DNA from: CAZRHR01 sp964578885
Lineage (GTDB): Bacteria > Bacteroidota > Bacteroidia > CAIKAF01
DNA length: 64,000 bases
Reading direction: 5' to 3'
NCBI GenBank assembly: GCA_964578885.1
Contig: CAZOEO010000014.1
Coordinates: 1-64,000, forward strand
Shown here piece after piece: positions 34,220-41,473 of this stretch. The position numbers and the translations under genes are program-made. A model generated the notes under the pieces. It was not told where the DNA came from. It searched no databases and saw nothing but the letters and a program-made list of their open reading frames with translations. How positions within the stretch are numbered: position 1 is the first letter of the stretch; each line of letters starts with the position of its first letter.

Positions 34220-36325
34220 TTAAATCAGCGGCTCATTTGAATCCGCGGGATCTACAAAGGGCGTTTCAGCAGGCGCGTCGGAAGCCAAGGGTGCTGTACC
34301 TTCAGCATCAGGTTGAACTTCTTTGATGGCGGCAGGTGAGGCTTGGCGCGTTTGAGAAATTTCATTGGCGATGGCGGAACTGGCATCTCCGAAGGGACGC
34401 TGTCCAAAAATCTCCTCCAAATCCTCACGGTACAAAATCTCACGCTCTAGTAGGCGTTTGGCCAACTGATCCAATTTTTCTCGGTGGTTGGACAAAAGGG
34501 CTACGGCACGCTTATAAGCGCCTTCTACCATGAGTTTTACTTCCTCATCAATGATTTCAGCCGTTTTGTCACTGTAAGGTTTTCCAAAACTATACTCAGA
34601 TTGTCCGGAGGAATCGTAAAAACTGATATTGCCAATTTTTTCATTTAATCCATACATGGTCACCATGGCATAGGCTTGTTTGGTCACTTTTTCCAAATCT
34701 GAAAGTGCACCGGTGCTTACTTTTCCATAAACCACTTGTTCGGCTGCACGTCCACCTAAAGCGGCCGCCATTTCATCGAGTAGTTGCTCTGCCGTGGTGA
34801 TGCTCCGTTCTTCGGGCAAATACCAAGCGGCGCCAAGGGATTGTCCACGTGGAATAATGGTTACTTTGACCAATGGACTGGCATATTCCAACATCCAACT
34901 TATGGTGGCATGACCTGCTTCGTGATATGCAATGGCCTCTTTTTCCCTTGGAGAAATCACTTTGTTTCGTTTTTCCAAACCACCGATTACGCGATCAATG
35001 GCATCTGAAAAATCTTCCCTGGAAATGCTGGTCTTGTTTTTCCGGGCGGCAATTAAGGCGGCTTCATTACATACATTGGCAATGTCAGCTCCTGAAAATC
35101 CGGGGGTTTGTTTGGCCAACAAATCTACATCTATGGAGGTGTCGAGAGATTTGCCTAGCATGTGCACCTGAAAAATAGATTTCCGACCATTTAAGTCGGG
35201 TAAATCGACCATAATCTGGCGGTCGAAACGACCGGGACGAAGTAAGGCTTTATCTAAAATATCGGCCCTGTTGGTCGCTGCAAGGATAATGATTCCCGTA
35301 TTGGATTCAAAGCCGTCCATTTCGGTGAGCAATTGGTTCAGGGTATTTTCCCTTTCATCATTTGCACCTTGGGCAACGCTGCGACCACGCGCACGTCCAA
35401 TGGCATCGATTTCATCAATGAATACAATGGCAGGCGCTTTTTCTTTGGCTTGTTTGAATAAATCCCGAACGCGAGATGCTCCTACGCCCACAAACATTTC
35501 CACAAAATCAGAACCGGATAAACTGAAAAAAGGCACCTTAGCTTCTCCGGCTACGGCTTTGGCCATAAGGGTTTTACCTGTTCCGGGAGGACCTACCAAT
35601 AAAGCTCCTTTTGGAATTTTAGCGCCCAAGGAGGTATATTTTTTAGGATTTTTGAGGAAATCAACAATTTCCATCAATTCCACTTTAGCCTCGTCCAAAC
35701 CGGCTACTGAATCGAAGTTGACCAATACATTGGTGTCCTTATCAAAAAGTTTGGCTTTGCTTTTTCCAATATTGAAAATCTGTCCACCACCGGCTCCACC
35801 TCCCATGCGACGCATGATGAAAATCCAGATGACCACCATGAGCACAATAGGCAGCAACCAGCCCAGCGTTTGCATAAAATCGCTGCGTGGAATGGGATTT
35901 ACCCGCACCATTTTAGCATTGGCGTTGGTTTTACGCAATTCTTCCAATTCGTTCATGAATAGGTCCGGTACCACTTTAATTTGAAAATGCGGACCATCCA
36001 CAGGCTTTCCCTGGGCGTTCTTTTCAATTTTTTCGGTAAAAAGTGGCAATACGGATACAGAATCCTTGCGAATATGCACTTCGACCAAAGGCGCACCTTC
36101 GTGCACATCGATTCGTTCGACATACCCGGCGGCGATCCAATCCATCAGATGGGTATCATCCTCCTTCGCAACGGGCTTCTCCATCCAGCTAAATACCTGA
36201 ATCACAAGAAAAACAGCAATCACAATGCCGTAAATCCAGTACAGGGAAAACCCGCCCTTTTTCCGGCCGTTGGGCTCCTGGTTTTTAGGGGAATTTTTAT
36301 GTTCGGGCTGTTTCGGGGTACTCAT
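34220..36325 (-). CDS. ftsH: ATP-dependent zinc metalloprotease FtsH
   Basis: Membrane-bound AAA+ protease for membrane and regulatory proteins. 701 residues. Two transmembrane helices at about 27-47 and 151-171 flank a periplasmic region. AAA module: Walker A GPPGTGKT at 245-252, Walker B VFIDEID at 301-307, second region of homology ATNRADILDKALLRPGRFDR. Protease zinc motif HEAGH at 468-472, with the third ligand Asp in TGALSDLEKVT. A Pro/Ala/Glu-rich tail of about 45 residues follows the protease domain. First gene after rsfS in the minus-strand operon rsfS-ftsH-cdsA-psd. Confidence 0.98.
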   Translation of the reverse strand: MSTPKQPEHKNSPKNQEPNGRKKGGFSLYWIYGIVIAVFLVIQVFSWMEKPVAKEDDTHLMDWIAAGYVERIDVHEGAPLVEVHIRKDSVSVLPLFTEKIEKNAQGKPVDGPHFQIKVVPDLFMNELEELRKTNANAKMVRVNPIPRSDFMQTLGWLLPIVLMVVIWIFIMRRMGGGAGGGQIFNIGKSKAKLFDKDTNVLVNFDSVAGLDEAKVELMEIVDFLKNPKKYTSLGAKIPKGALLVGPPGTGKTLMAKAVAGEAKVPFFSLSGSDFVEMFVGVGASRVRDLFKQAKEKAPAIVFIDEIDAIGRARGRSVAQGANDERENTLNQLLTEMDGFESNTGIIILAATNRADILDKALLRPGRFDRQIMVDLPDLNGRKSIFQVHMLGKSLDTSIDVDLLAKQTPGFSGADIANVCNEAALIAARKNKTSISREDFSDAIDRVIGGLEKRNKVISPREKEAIAYHEAGHATISWMLEYASPLVKVTIIPRGQSLGAAWYLPEERSITTAEQLLDEMAAALGGRAAEQVVYGKVSTGALSDLEKVTKQAYAMVTMYGLNEKIGNISFYDSSGQSEYSFGKPYSDKTAEIIDEEVKLMVEGAYKRAVALLSNHREKLDQLAKRLLEREILYREDLEEIFGQRPFGDASSAIANEISQTRQASPAAIKEVQPDAEGTAPLASDAPAETPFVDPADSNEPLI

Positions 36326-36356
36326 GGGTTACTTTCCTAAACTAAATGTATAAGTT

Positions 36357-36728
36357 TCAATATTGTGGATCGTAATGGCGGGAAGGGGCGTCTGCCCATA
36401 GTTCTTCCAGACCATAAAAATCTCGGATTTCAGGCTGAAATACGTGGACGACAACATCCACAAAGTCTATTAAAATCCACTCTTTATTCGTGTAGCCTTC
36501 GACATGCCAGGGTTTTTCACCGATGCCTTTTCGTACTTCATCTATCACGGAATCGGCGATGGCCTCTACCTGAGTGCCAGAATTTCCGTTACATAAGACA
36601 AATGATTTACAAATGGCGCCCGGTATCCCGGATAAGTCTAATGCGACAATGTCTAAGCCTTTCTTTTCCTCAATCCCTTTGATAATATGTTGAAGCAAAG
36701 TGGAATCAAAGTTCCCGTTATCGTTCAT
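36357..36728 (-). CDS. rsfS: Ribosomal silencing factor RsfS
   Basis: Binds ribosomal protein uL14 and blocks subunit joining in slow growth. 123 residues from the ATG at 36728 (MNDNGNFDSTLLQHII), the usual size; the longer ORF to 36782 reaches into the promoter region of birA. Family motifs: KGLDIVALDLSGI, SFVLCNGNSGTQVEAIADSV, WILIDFVDVVVHVFQPEIRDFY and LEELWADAP. Divergent from birA with about 54 bases between starts; upstream of ftsH by 31 bases. Confidence 0.93.
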   Translation of the reverse strand: MNDNGNFDSTLLQHIIKGIEEKKGLDIVALDLSGIPGAICKSFVLCNGNSGTQVEAIADSVIDEVRKGIGEKPWHVEGYTNKEWILIDFVDVVVHVFQPEIRDFYGLEELWADAPSRHYDPQY

Positions 36729-36782
36729 GCAAACATGGTTGTAATCCTCACAAAAGTAACACATCTTCGCAGTATTACTCAC

Positions 36783-37580
36783 ATGAAGGCGTTAATTATT
36801 GATAAGGCGGCAGTTTGGTTGGAAGAAATTCCTTCCACCAATGCCTATTTAATGGAGCAATGCCGTAAGCATCAGGTCGTTTCAGGAATGATGGTGGCGG
36901 CACATCGCCAAACTGCAGGGCGTGGTCAATGGCAAGCCAGTTGGCTTTCTGCGCCGGGCGCCTCGTTGGCTTGCTCTTTTGCGCTCCATTTAGGCGACAC
37001 CGATGTGCTCTCTACAGAGGCTTTCGATGATCGTTTTTTACCCATTACCAAACTACACATGGCCATTGCGCTCGGTGCGTTCGACTATTTAAAACTCCGA
37101 AACATGCCAGACGCAGCCATTAAGTGGCCCAACGATTTGGTAGTAGGTGAAAAAAAAGTAGGTGGTATTCTGACCGAATCTTTTGCCGAACAGCAGGGAA
37201 TAAAATGGTTGGTCGTAGGAATCGGCTTGAATCTGCAGATCGATCCATTTCCCCCTCACCTGGCTCATGCAGCTTCCCTTTCACATTTTTCAGGACTTCA
37301 ATATCAACCACATGTGGAATTGGCGCTACTTACCGATTGTTTGAATCAGCGCCTAAAACAATGGCAAACCGGGCCGCCACAAAAATTGGTTGAAGCCTAC
37401 TACGCCGCGCTACTAGGGTTCGAAAGCTGGCGGTGGTTTAAACTTCCTGAAGGCAATTGGTTTCCAGGCAAAATTATTGGACTCAGTCCGGAGGGAAACC
37501 TCAGATTAGAAACCACCTCGGGAGAAATATTGGAAAAAGGAGTGCGCGAGCTAATGTGGCAATGGCAACCCACGCCATAA
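36783..37580 (+). CDS. birA: Biotin-[acetyl-CoA-carboxylase] ligase
   Basis: Attaches biotin to carboxylase BCCP. 265 residues from the ATG at 36783, without the N-terminal repressor helix-turn-helix, so a monofunctional class I ligase. Active-site motifs: ENAYLM-like STNAYLMEQ, HRQTAGRGQWQASW (the GRGRxG-type loop, here GRGQWQ), AIKWPNDLVVGEKKVGGILTE and GIGLNLQ. The C-terminal SH3-like cap is present. It ends 7 bases from the convergent SRPBCC gene without a visible terminator. Confidence 0.92.
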   Translation: MKALIIDKAAVWLEEIPSTNAYLMEQCRKHQVVSGMMVAAHRQTAGRGQWQASWLSAPGASLACSFALHLGDTDVLSTEAFDDRFLPITKLHMAIALGAFDYLKLRNMPDAAIKWPNDLVVGEKKVGGILTESFAEQQGIKWLVVGIGLNLQIDPFPPHLAHAASLSHFSGLQYQPHVELALLTDCLNQRLKQWQTGPPQKLVEAYYAALLGFESWRWFKLPEGNWFPGKIIGLSPEGNLRLETTSGEILEKGVRELMWQWQPTP

Positions 37581-37587
37581 GATTAGA

Positions 37588-37974
37588 TTAAGAGGCCGTG
37601 CTCAAGGACTTCAGTAAGTACCCCAGAAATTGCTCCAATGGTTTTTCTACCATCAGTCTCATGAACGGATTTAAGTCTTCTTTCACTACCATACCGACTA
37701 AAGTTCCATCTTCCTGCGGCGTAAATTGCATGTGCAAGGCAATGGCAAAAGGTTTGTTTTGCTTGGTTTGCAGTACAATTTCAGAAGATGGGGTCATGGA
37801 GGTGCGTTCCAAATGAATGGTACCCAGTGGACCGAGTTGAAAGCTGCAGTCGGTCTCTGTTGCCTGGAAACCTTTTACAGATTCTGGCATTAATGGTCCA
37901 AGATTGCGCAAATCGGACAAACGTTGAAAAAGGGATTCTGGAGAAGCCGGAATAACGCGGGGATGAATCGTCAT
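37588..37974 (-). CDS. SRPBCC (START-like) family protein
   Basis: A 128-residue protein from the ATG at 37974, which overlaps the pyrE stop as ATGA. IHPRVIPASPESLFQRLSDL is the typical start of the SRPBCC ligand-binding fold, followed by PLMPESVKGFQATETDCSF, alternating strands and a long C-terminal helix (FMRLMVEKPLEQFLGYLLKS). Such proteins bind hydrophobic ligands in a cavity; no catalytic function is evident. It may be co-translated with pyrE but a link to pyrimidine synthesis is not apparent. Confidence 0.75.
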   Translation of the reverse strand: MTIHPRVIPASPESLFQRLSDLRNLGPLMPESVKGFQATETDCSFQLGPLGTIHLERTSMTPSSEIVLQTKQNKPFAIALHMQFTPQEDGTLVGMVVKEDLNPFMRLMVEKPLEQFLGYLLKSLSTAS

Positions 37975-38630
37975 AATTGATTTTTTTTGGTTTGAGGCCA
38001 GCCATCTGGTGCCGTCCTCCATGTAGAAAGTAATGGAATATCGTCTTCCCTGATATAATCTAAAGCCAGGGCCTGTTGCATCAATGGTTCGAAAGCACTA
38101 AGAGAAAATAGTTTCACTTTTGCCTCGTCAAACGCTTTTTGGGCCAGGGGAAATTGAAAATCGAAAACCGAAAACATATATTGGACCATGATTCCGGCCT
38201 CTCTCAGAGCTTTGACGGCAGAAAGGGAACTTTTTCCGGAACTCACGAGGTCTTCTACGACCACGGCTTCTGTGAATCCGTTGAGTCCACCTTCGATTTG
38301 ACTTCCGGTACCAGCAGAGTTGGCATCTGGTCTCACATAAATAAATGGAATTCCAAGTTCCTGAGCTACTAAAACACCATGCGGAATTCCACCGGTGGCC
38401 ACGCCAGCAATGGCTTGTGGCTTAGCAACCCGCTCTAAAATAGCTTGAGTCATGTGTTGTCGGATGAAAGTCCGAACCATGGGAGCAGATAAAGTGAGCC
38501 TGCTGTCGCAACAAATGGGAGAAATCCAACCCGAAGGCCAGGTAAAAGGCTTGGAAGGTTGTAGTTTTATTGCTTTAATTTGCAGCAGATGGGCTGCGAG
38601 TAATTGGGCCGTCTCCTCATTACATATCAT
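37971..38630 (-). CDS. pyrE: Orotate phosphoribosyltransferase
   Basis: Joins orotate and PRPP to OMP in pyrimidine biosynthesis. 219 residues from the ATG at 38630 (MICNEETAQLLAAHLLQI). The PRPP-binding motif is AVVVEDLVSSGKSSLSAVKAL; GWISPICCDSRLTLS near the N-terminus and GVATGGIPHGVLVAQELGIPFIYVRP are family segments. The start codon shares two bases with a possible ATG of the divergent NUDIX gene, so promoters for each must lie within the other gene. Confidence 0.93.
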   Translation of the reverse strand: MICNEETAQLLAAHLLQIKAIKLQPSKPFTWPSGWISPICCDSRLTLSAPMVRTFIRQHMTQAILERVAKPQAIAGVATGGIPHGVLVAQELGIPFIYVRPDANSAGTGSQIEGGLNGFTEAVVVEDLVSSGKSSLSAVKALREAGIMVQYMFSVFDFQFPLAQKAFDEAKVKLFSLSAFEPLMQQALALDYIREDDIPLLSTWRTAPDGWPQTKKNQL

Positions 38631-38637
38631 GGCACAA

Positions 38638-39303
38638 ATGTACAAAGTTTTCATCAACGCCAACCTACTGGTCTTGGCACAGGAAGCACCAAACTACCTG
38701 CCCGGATACCCTCATCCGCATTATGTAATTTACCAGAACGGACTGACCCTTACACGGCTCATTGAGCTTATGGAAAACAGACCGGAAGAAGGTTTATGTT
38801 ATATAGTATATGGTGAGCCAACAGACGTTTTGTGGAAAAAATTTCGAAAGAATTACGACCTGGTAGAAGCCGCCGGAGGACTGGTCAGAAACGAAAAGGA
38901 CCAGATTTTATGCATTTTCAGAAACCAAAGATGGGATTTACCTAAAGGAAAACTCGATAAAGGGGAAACGCCGGAGGAGGCTGCCGTTCGCGAGGTTGCT
39001 GAAGAGTGTGGCTTGGAGCAAATCGAATTAGGGCCACTACTCATTGAAACATATCATACCTATGGTTCTCCGGGAAACAGAAAATTAAAGCGAACCACCT
39101 GGTATAAAATGACAGCGCCGGAACAACCCCTCACACCGCAAGAAGACGAGGGTATTACGGACATTAAATGGTTCAAGGAGAAGAAATTACACAAGGTGCT
39201 AATCAATACTTATCCGGGTATTCTCGAAGTCTTATCGGCTGAAATTATGCAACCCGGCTGGCATGTTGCGCGGGAATGGCACGGAATGATTGGTTTCGAA
39301 TGA
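38638..39303 (+). CDS. NUDIX hydrolase
   Basis: A 221-residue protein from the ATG at 38638; the ATG at 38629 is an alternative. The NUDIX box is complete: GKLDKGETPEEAAVREVAEECGL fits Gx5Ex7REUxEExGU. About 75 residues precede the NUDIX domain (FINANLLVLAQEAPNYLPGY, YVIYQNGLTLTRLIELM), a common extension in Bacteroidota homologs. The TYHTYGSPGNRKLKRTTWYKM segment suggests a diphosphoinositol/Ap4A-like subgroup, but the substrate is not predictable. tRNA-Ser follows downstream. Confidence 0.85.
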   Translation: MYKVFINANLLVLAQEAPNYLPGYPHPHYVIYQNGLTLTRLIELMENRPEEGLCYIVYGEPTDVLWKKFRKNYDLVEAAGGLVRNEKDQILCIFRNQRWDLPKGKLDKGETPEEAAVREVAEECGLEQIELGPLLIETYHTYGSPGNRKLKRTTWYKMTAPEQPLTPQEDEGITDIKWFKEKKLHKVLINTYPGILEVLSAEIMQPGWHVAREWHGMIGFE

Positions 39304-39324
39304 CAAAAAAAAACTTCTCAAAAG

Positions 39325-39354
39325 TTGCGAAATAAAGACAAAATAGTACTTTTG
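39325..39354 (+). promoter_or_regulatory. Promoter of tRNA-Ser
   Basis: TTG at 39325-39327 and TACTTTTG at 39347-39354 are separated by exactly 19 bases, a full match to the Bacteroidota -33/-7 consensus. The -7 element ends 6 bases before the tRNA, so transcription may start at or next to its 5' end. Confidence 0.8.
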
Positions 39355-39359
39355 CCCCC

Positions 39360-39444
39360 GGAGAGATGGCAGAGTGGTCGATTGCGGCGGTCTTGAAAAC
39401 CGTTGAGGGTAACACCTCCGGGGGTTCGAATCCCTCTCTCTCCG
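39360..39444 (+). tRNA. tRNA-Ser(TGA)
   Basis: Acceptor stem GGAGAGA pairs with TCTCTCC, discriminator G, no encoded CCA. The anticodon stem-loop CGGT-CTTGAAA-ACCG gives anticodon TGA (serine, UCA). A long variable arm (TGAGGGTAACACCTC) and T arm GGGGGTTCGAATCCC are as expected for a class II tRNA. Length 85 nt. Confidence 0.97.
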
Positions 39445-39458
39445 CACTAGATAAATAC

Positions 39459-39497
39459 AAATCCCCGTAAGCCAATAACTTACAGGGATTTTTGTTT
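39459..39497 (+). terminator. Terminator after tRNA-Ser
   Basis: AAATCCCCGTAAG at 39459-39471 pairs with CTTACAGGGATTT at 39479-39491 with one mismatch and loop CCAATAA, followed by a T-rich run to about 39499. Confidence 0.85.
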
Positions 39498-39536
39498 TTC
39501 AGGGGACAATATAGGGGACGATATTTTTATGCCCGT

Positions 39537-39905
39537 CTAAAACCTATCGTCTTTTACAGGTTGGTGATAAAACTTAGAAATCCCTTTCTCACAGTAACCA
39601 TTAAAGAAAGCTGCTCCCTCTGTAGAGAAATGGTTTACAGTAAAGAAATCACTGTGTAGTTCTTCTGCTACTTTCAACATTTCTTCTCCTATCCCCGCTC
39701 TCTGGTAGTCATCTTCCATTGATGCTACTCCTAACAACTCCTTTTCGTCTTGATAGTAGTCGAAATCCCAACGGGCTATTTCCTTTCCGTTGTGTTCTGC
39801 TACTATGTCAATTAGGTCGTATCCGATAACTATTGTTCTTCCCTTCTTATCGGTAAAGGTTACTACTTGTGTGTCCAGTTTAGTGTATTTTGTTAGTAAT
39901 GTATG
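39537..39905 (-). pseudogene. GNAT acetyltransferase-like, start codon lost
   Basis: The minus-strand frame is open from after a TAA at about 39906 to the stop at 39537: LTKYTKLDTQVVTFTDKKGR, IARWDFDYYQDEKELLGVAS, MEDDYQRAGIGEEMLKVAEE and the C-terminal HSDFFTVNHFSTEGAAFFNG. DDYQRAGIGEEML matches the acetyl-CoA-binding motif A (QxxGxG/A) of GNAT acetyltransferases. No ATG, GTG or TTG occurs in the first 54 codons, so only a TTG-initiated fragment (from 39737) could be made. Codon usage is AT-rich, unlike the flanking core genes. Phage-type acetyltransferases look similar. Confidence 0.55.
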
Positions 39906-40010
39906 TTATATGCACGATTTGGAAAAAGTTTCAACCTAATCAGAAACAGCCCTAAAACGGACTGTTGTTTGTCTATCTTTATACAGTGAAGATTTCATAA
40001 TCCCATTACC

Positions 40011-40631
40011 ATGAAAGAATTGCGATTATTTTCATTTTTATTTGCTTTCTTATGTTTAGGATTTTCAATAAATAAAAATCCTAAACACTGGGGGATTCTT
40101 GTTGAAGAAGGTTTATTCTTAGACAAGTCTCCTATTAATTTTATTAGTTATAAAGAGTATTTATTCTATTTAAAGAATTATAGGGAGGATATATCTGGTT
40201 ATTGGCAAAACTTTCCTGACTCTATACAAGTTGTGAAAAGATATGCGAGTAACGAGAAATACTATGTTTTGCACAACCCTCAATTTATAGATTCTTCAAT
40301 TGTTGGTTTGTCTTTTGCAAAGGCCGAAGCATATTGTAGATGGAGAACTGAGGTAGTTCGTCAAAGTGATAGGAAGAGCAAGAAGCAGGTAAGATATAGC
40401 CTTCCCTCACCTGAAGATTTTAAGAAAGCTGAGGCGCGTTCTAGAAATTTAAAAGAACGTAATTCATGGACTCACCTATTTAATGGGCCGCCTGAATTAA
40501 CTAGTGTAGAAGGCTTCGTATGGGTTAAAAGTCAAACAGGTGGGAAACTCGTGAAAGCTAGTGAGGTGCAAGCTCATGAAATTACCTTCCGTTGTAAGGC
40601 TGAACTAGTTAAATGGCCATGTACATTTTAA
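40011..40631 (+). CDS. Short FGE/SUMF1-like exported protein, paralog of 74-721
   Basis: A 206-residue protein paralogous to the one at 74-721. Shared segments in order: GLFLDKSPI, NPQFIDSSIVGLSFAKAEAYCRWR, SLPSPEDFKKAEARSRNL, LFNGPPELTSVEGFVWVKSQ, GGKLVKASEVQAHEITFRCKAELVKW. It has a hydrophobic N-terminus (FSFLFAFLCLGFSI) but no lipobox Cys, unlike its paralog. Base composition is clearly more AT-rich than in the paralog. The sulfatase-modifying-factor fold is suggested by AEAYCRWR and the final FRC; activity is doubtful for the same reasons. Confidence 0.72.
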   Translation: MKELRLFSFLFAFLCLGFSINKNPKHWGILVEEGLFLDKSPINFISYKEYLFYLKNYREDISGYWQNFPDSIQVVKRYASNEKYYVLHNPQFIDSSIVGLSFAKAEAYCRWRTEVVRQSDRKSKKQVRYSLPSPEDFKKAEARSRNLKERNSWTHLFNGPPELTSVEGFVWVKSQTGGKLVKASEVQAHEITFRCKAELVKWPCTF

Positions 40632-41066
40632 TGAAATCAGCTTTATAGCGCTTTATGGGATTATAGTTGTTTACCATAAATTAATGAGCGTCTTGAAATT
40701 GTTTTAGTTGGCAATTGAAGTGAAAGTTTACTATTTAATAGTAGATTATTATCTTCTTTATTTCATGTTTACCTTTATGGTCAAGGCAAAATTCAATCAA
40801 GGGATTTTCAGATTAGGATACATAAGCAGGTAAATCTCTTTTCCTTATTTTCTTGTAAAATGCTTTCATTTAAACCTCGTCCATGACAACAAGCATGACC
40901 CAACGAGAAGGATTACAAAGCAACGTTTGCCTTACCCCACAAGACCTGATCAAGAATGGTTTCACGCTCATCCACCCTCACCTAATATGTTTTTTACCAT
41001 CAGGATGTATTTTTTTGATCTTTTATCCAATTCTATTATTTGACAACCTGAAACAATTGACATCGG
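40632..41066. other. AT-rich gap after the FGE-like gene
   Basis: About 435 bases. A plus-strand frame at 40883-41203 is open, but it has no recognisable product, runs into the opposite gene and its terminator, and I do not call it. No RNA gene seen. Confidence 0.45.
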
Positions 41067-41103
41067 AAAAAAAGCGCACAATAAACGCATCAAATGCGCT
41101 TTT
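41067..41103 (-). terminator. Terminator of the argS operon
   Basis: On the minus strand AAAAGCGCA (41103-41095) pairs with TGCGCTTTT (41078-41070), followed by a T-run (A-run 41067-41073 on plus). It overlaps the stop codon of the last gene of the operon. Confidence 0.75.
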
Positions 41104-41473
41104 CCTTCACGACTTGTTGTCCGTAAACGCGATGCCACAATGCCGTGGCCAAGGTTTGGGTAAACCCATTTACCTGAATCCAACCTTCTTTCCAAGCCCA
41201 TAAGCCTAATGGACTTAGCTGAAAGACCGCATCTTCTGCTTCTGGCCACACGATGAATTGTGACATCGCCAAAAGGGCGAAGGGGCGGTGCGATTCTGAA
41301 ATCACCACCCGATAAAGAGTAGGATACGGCCCTAAACCCGTAATGGCATCAAAACCCCGATGTAGCACCTGAAAATCTGCCGGAATTTCTTTTTCCTGTA
41401 ATTTTCTGTACCAAAAAACGGCCGGCTCCACTTCCAGACCTTCCCACCAAAGAAAATCTTTTTCCTCCGTCAC
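41090..41473 (-). CDS. Conserved hypothetical protein downstream of argS
   Basis: A 127-residue soluble protein starting at GTG 41473, which overlaps the argS stop as GTGA. Tryptophan-rich and mixed alpha/beta: EKDFLWWEGLEVEPAVFWYR, LYRVVISESHRPFALLAMS, PLGLWAWKEGWIQVNG. No signal peptide, no known motif. It is translationally coupled to argS, but a role in arginine tRNA charging is only a guess from position. Confidence 0.65.
   Translation of the reverse strand: MTEEKDFLWWEGLEVEPAVFWYRKLQEKEIPADFQVLHRGFDAITGLGPYPTLYRVVISESHRPFALLAMSQFIVWPEAEDAVFQLSPLGLWAWKEGWIQVNGFTQTLATALWHRVYGQQVVKEKRI

Noticed and set aside
35271..35984. Plus-strand frame of 237 codons opposite ftsH
   Set aside because: It lies antiparallel to the AAA and protease-proximal parts of FtsH and has low-complexity composition typical of a shadow frame.
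40883..41203. Plus-strand ORF of 106 codons
   Set aside because: It overlaps the terminator and 3' part of the minus-strand argS operon, has no recognisable motif, and its composition is that of non-coding sequence.
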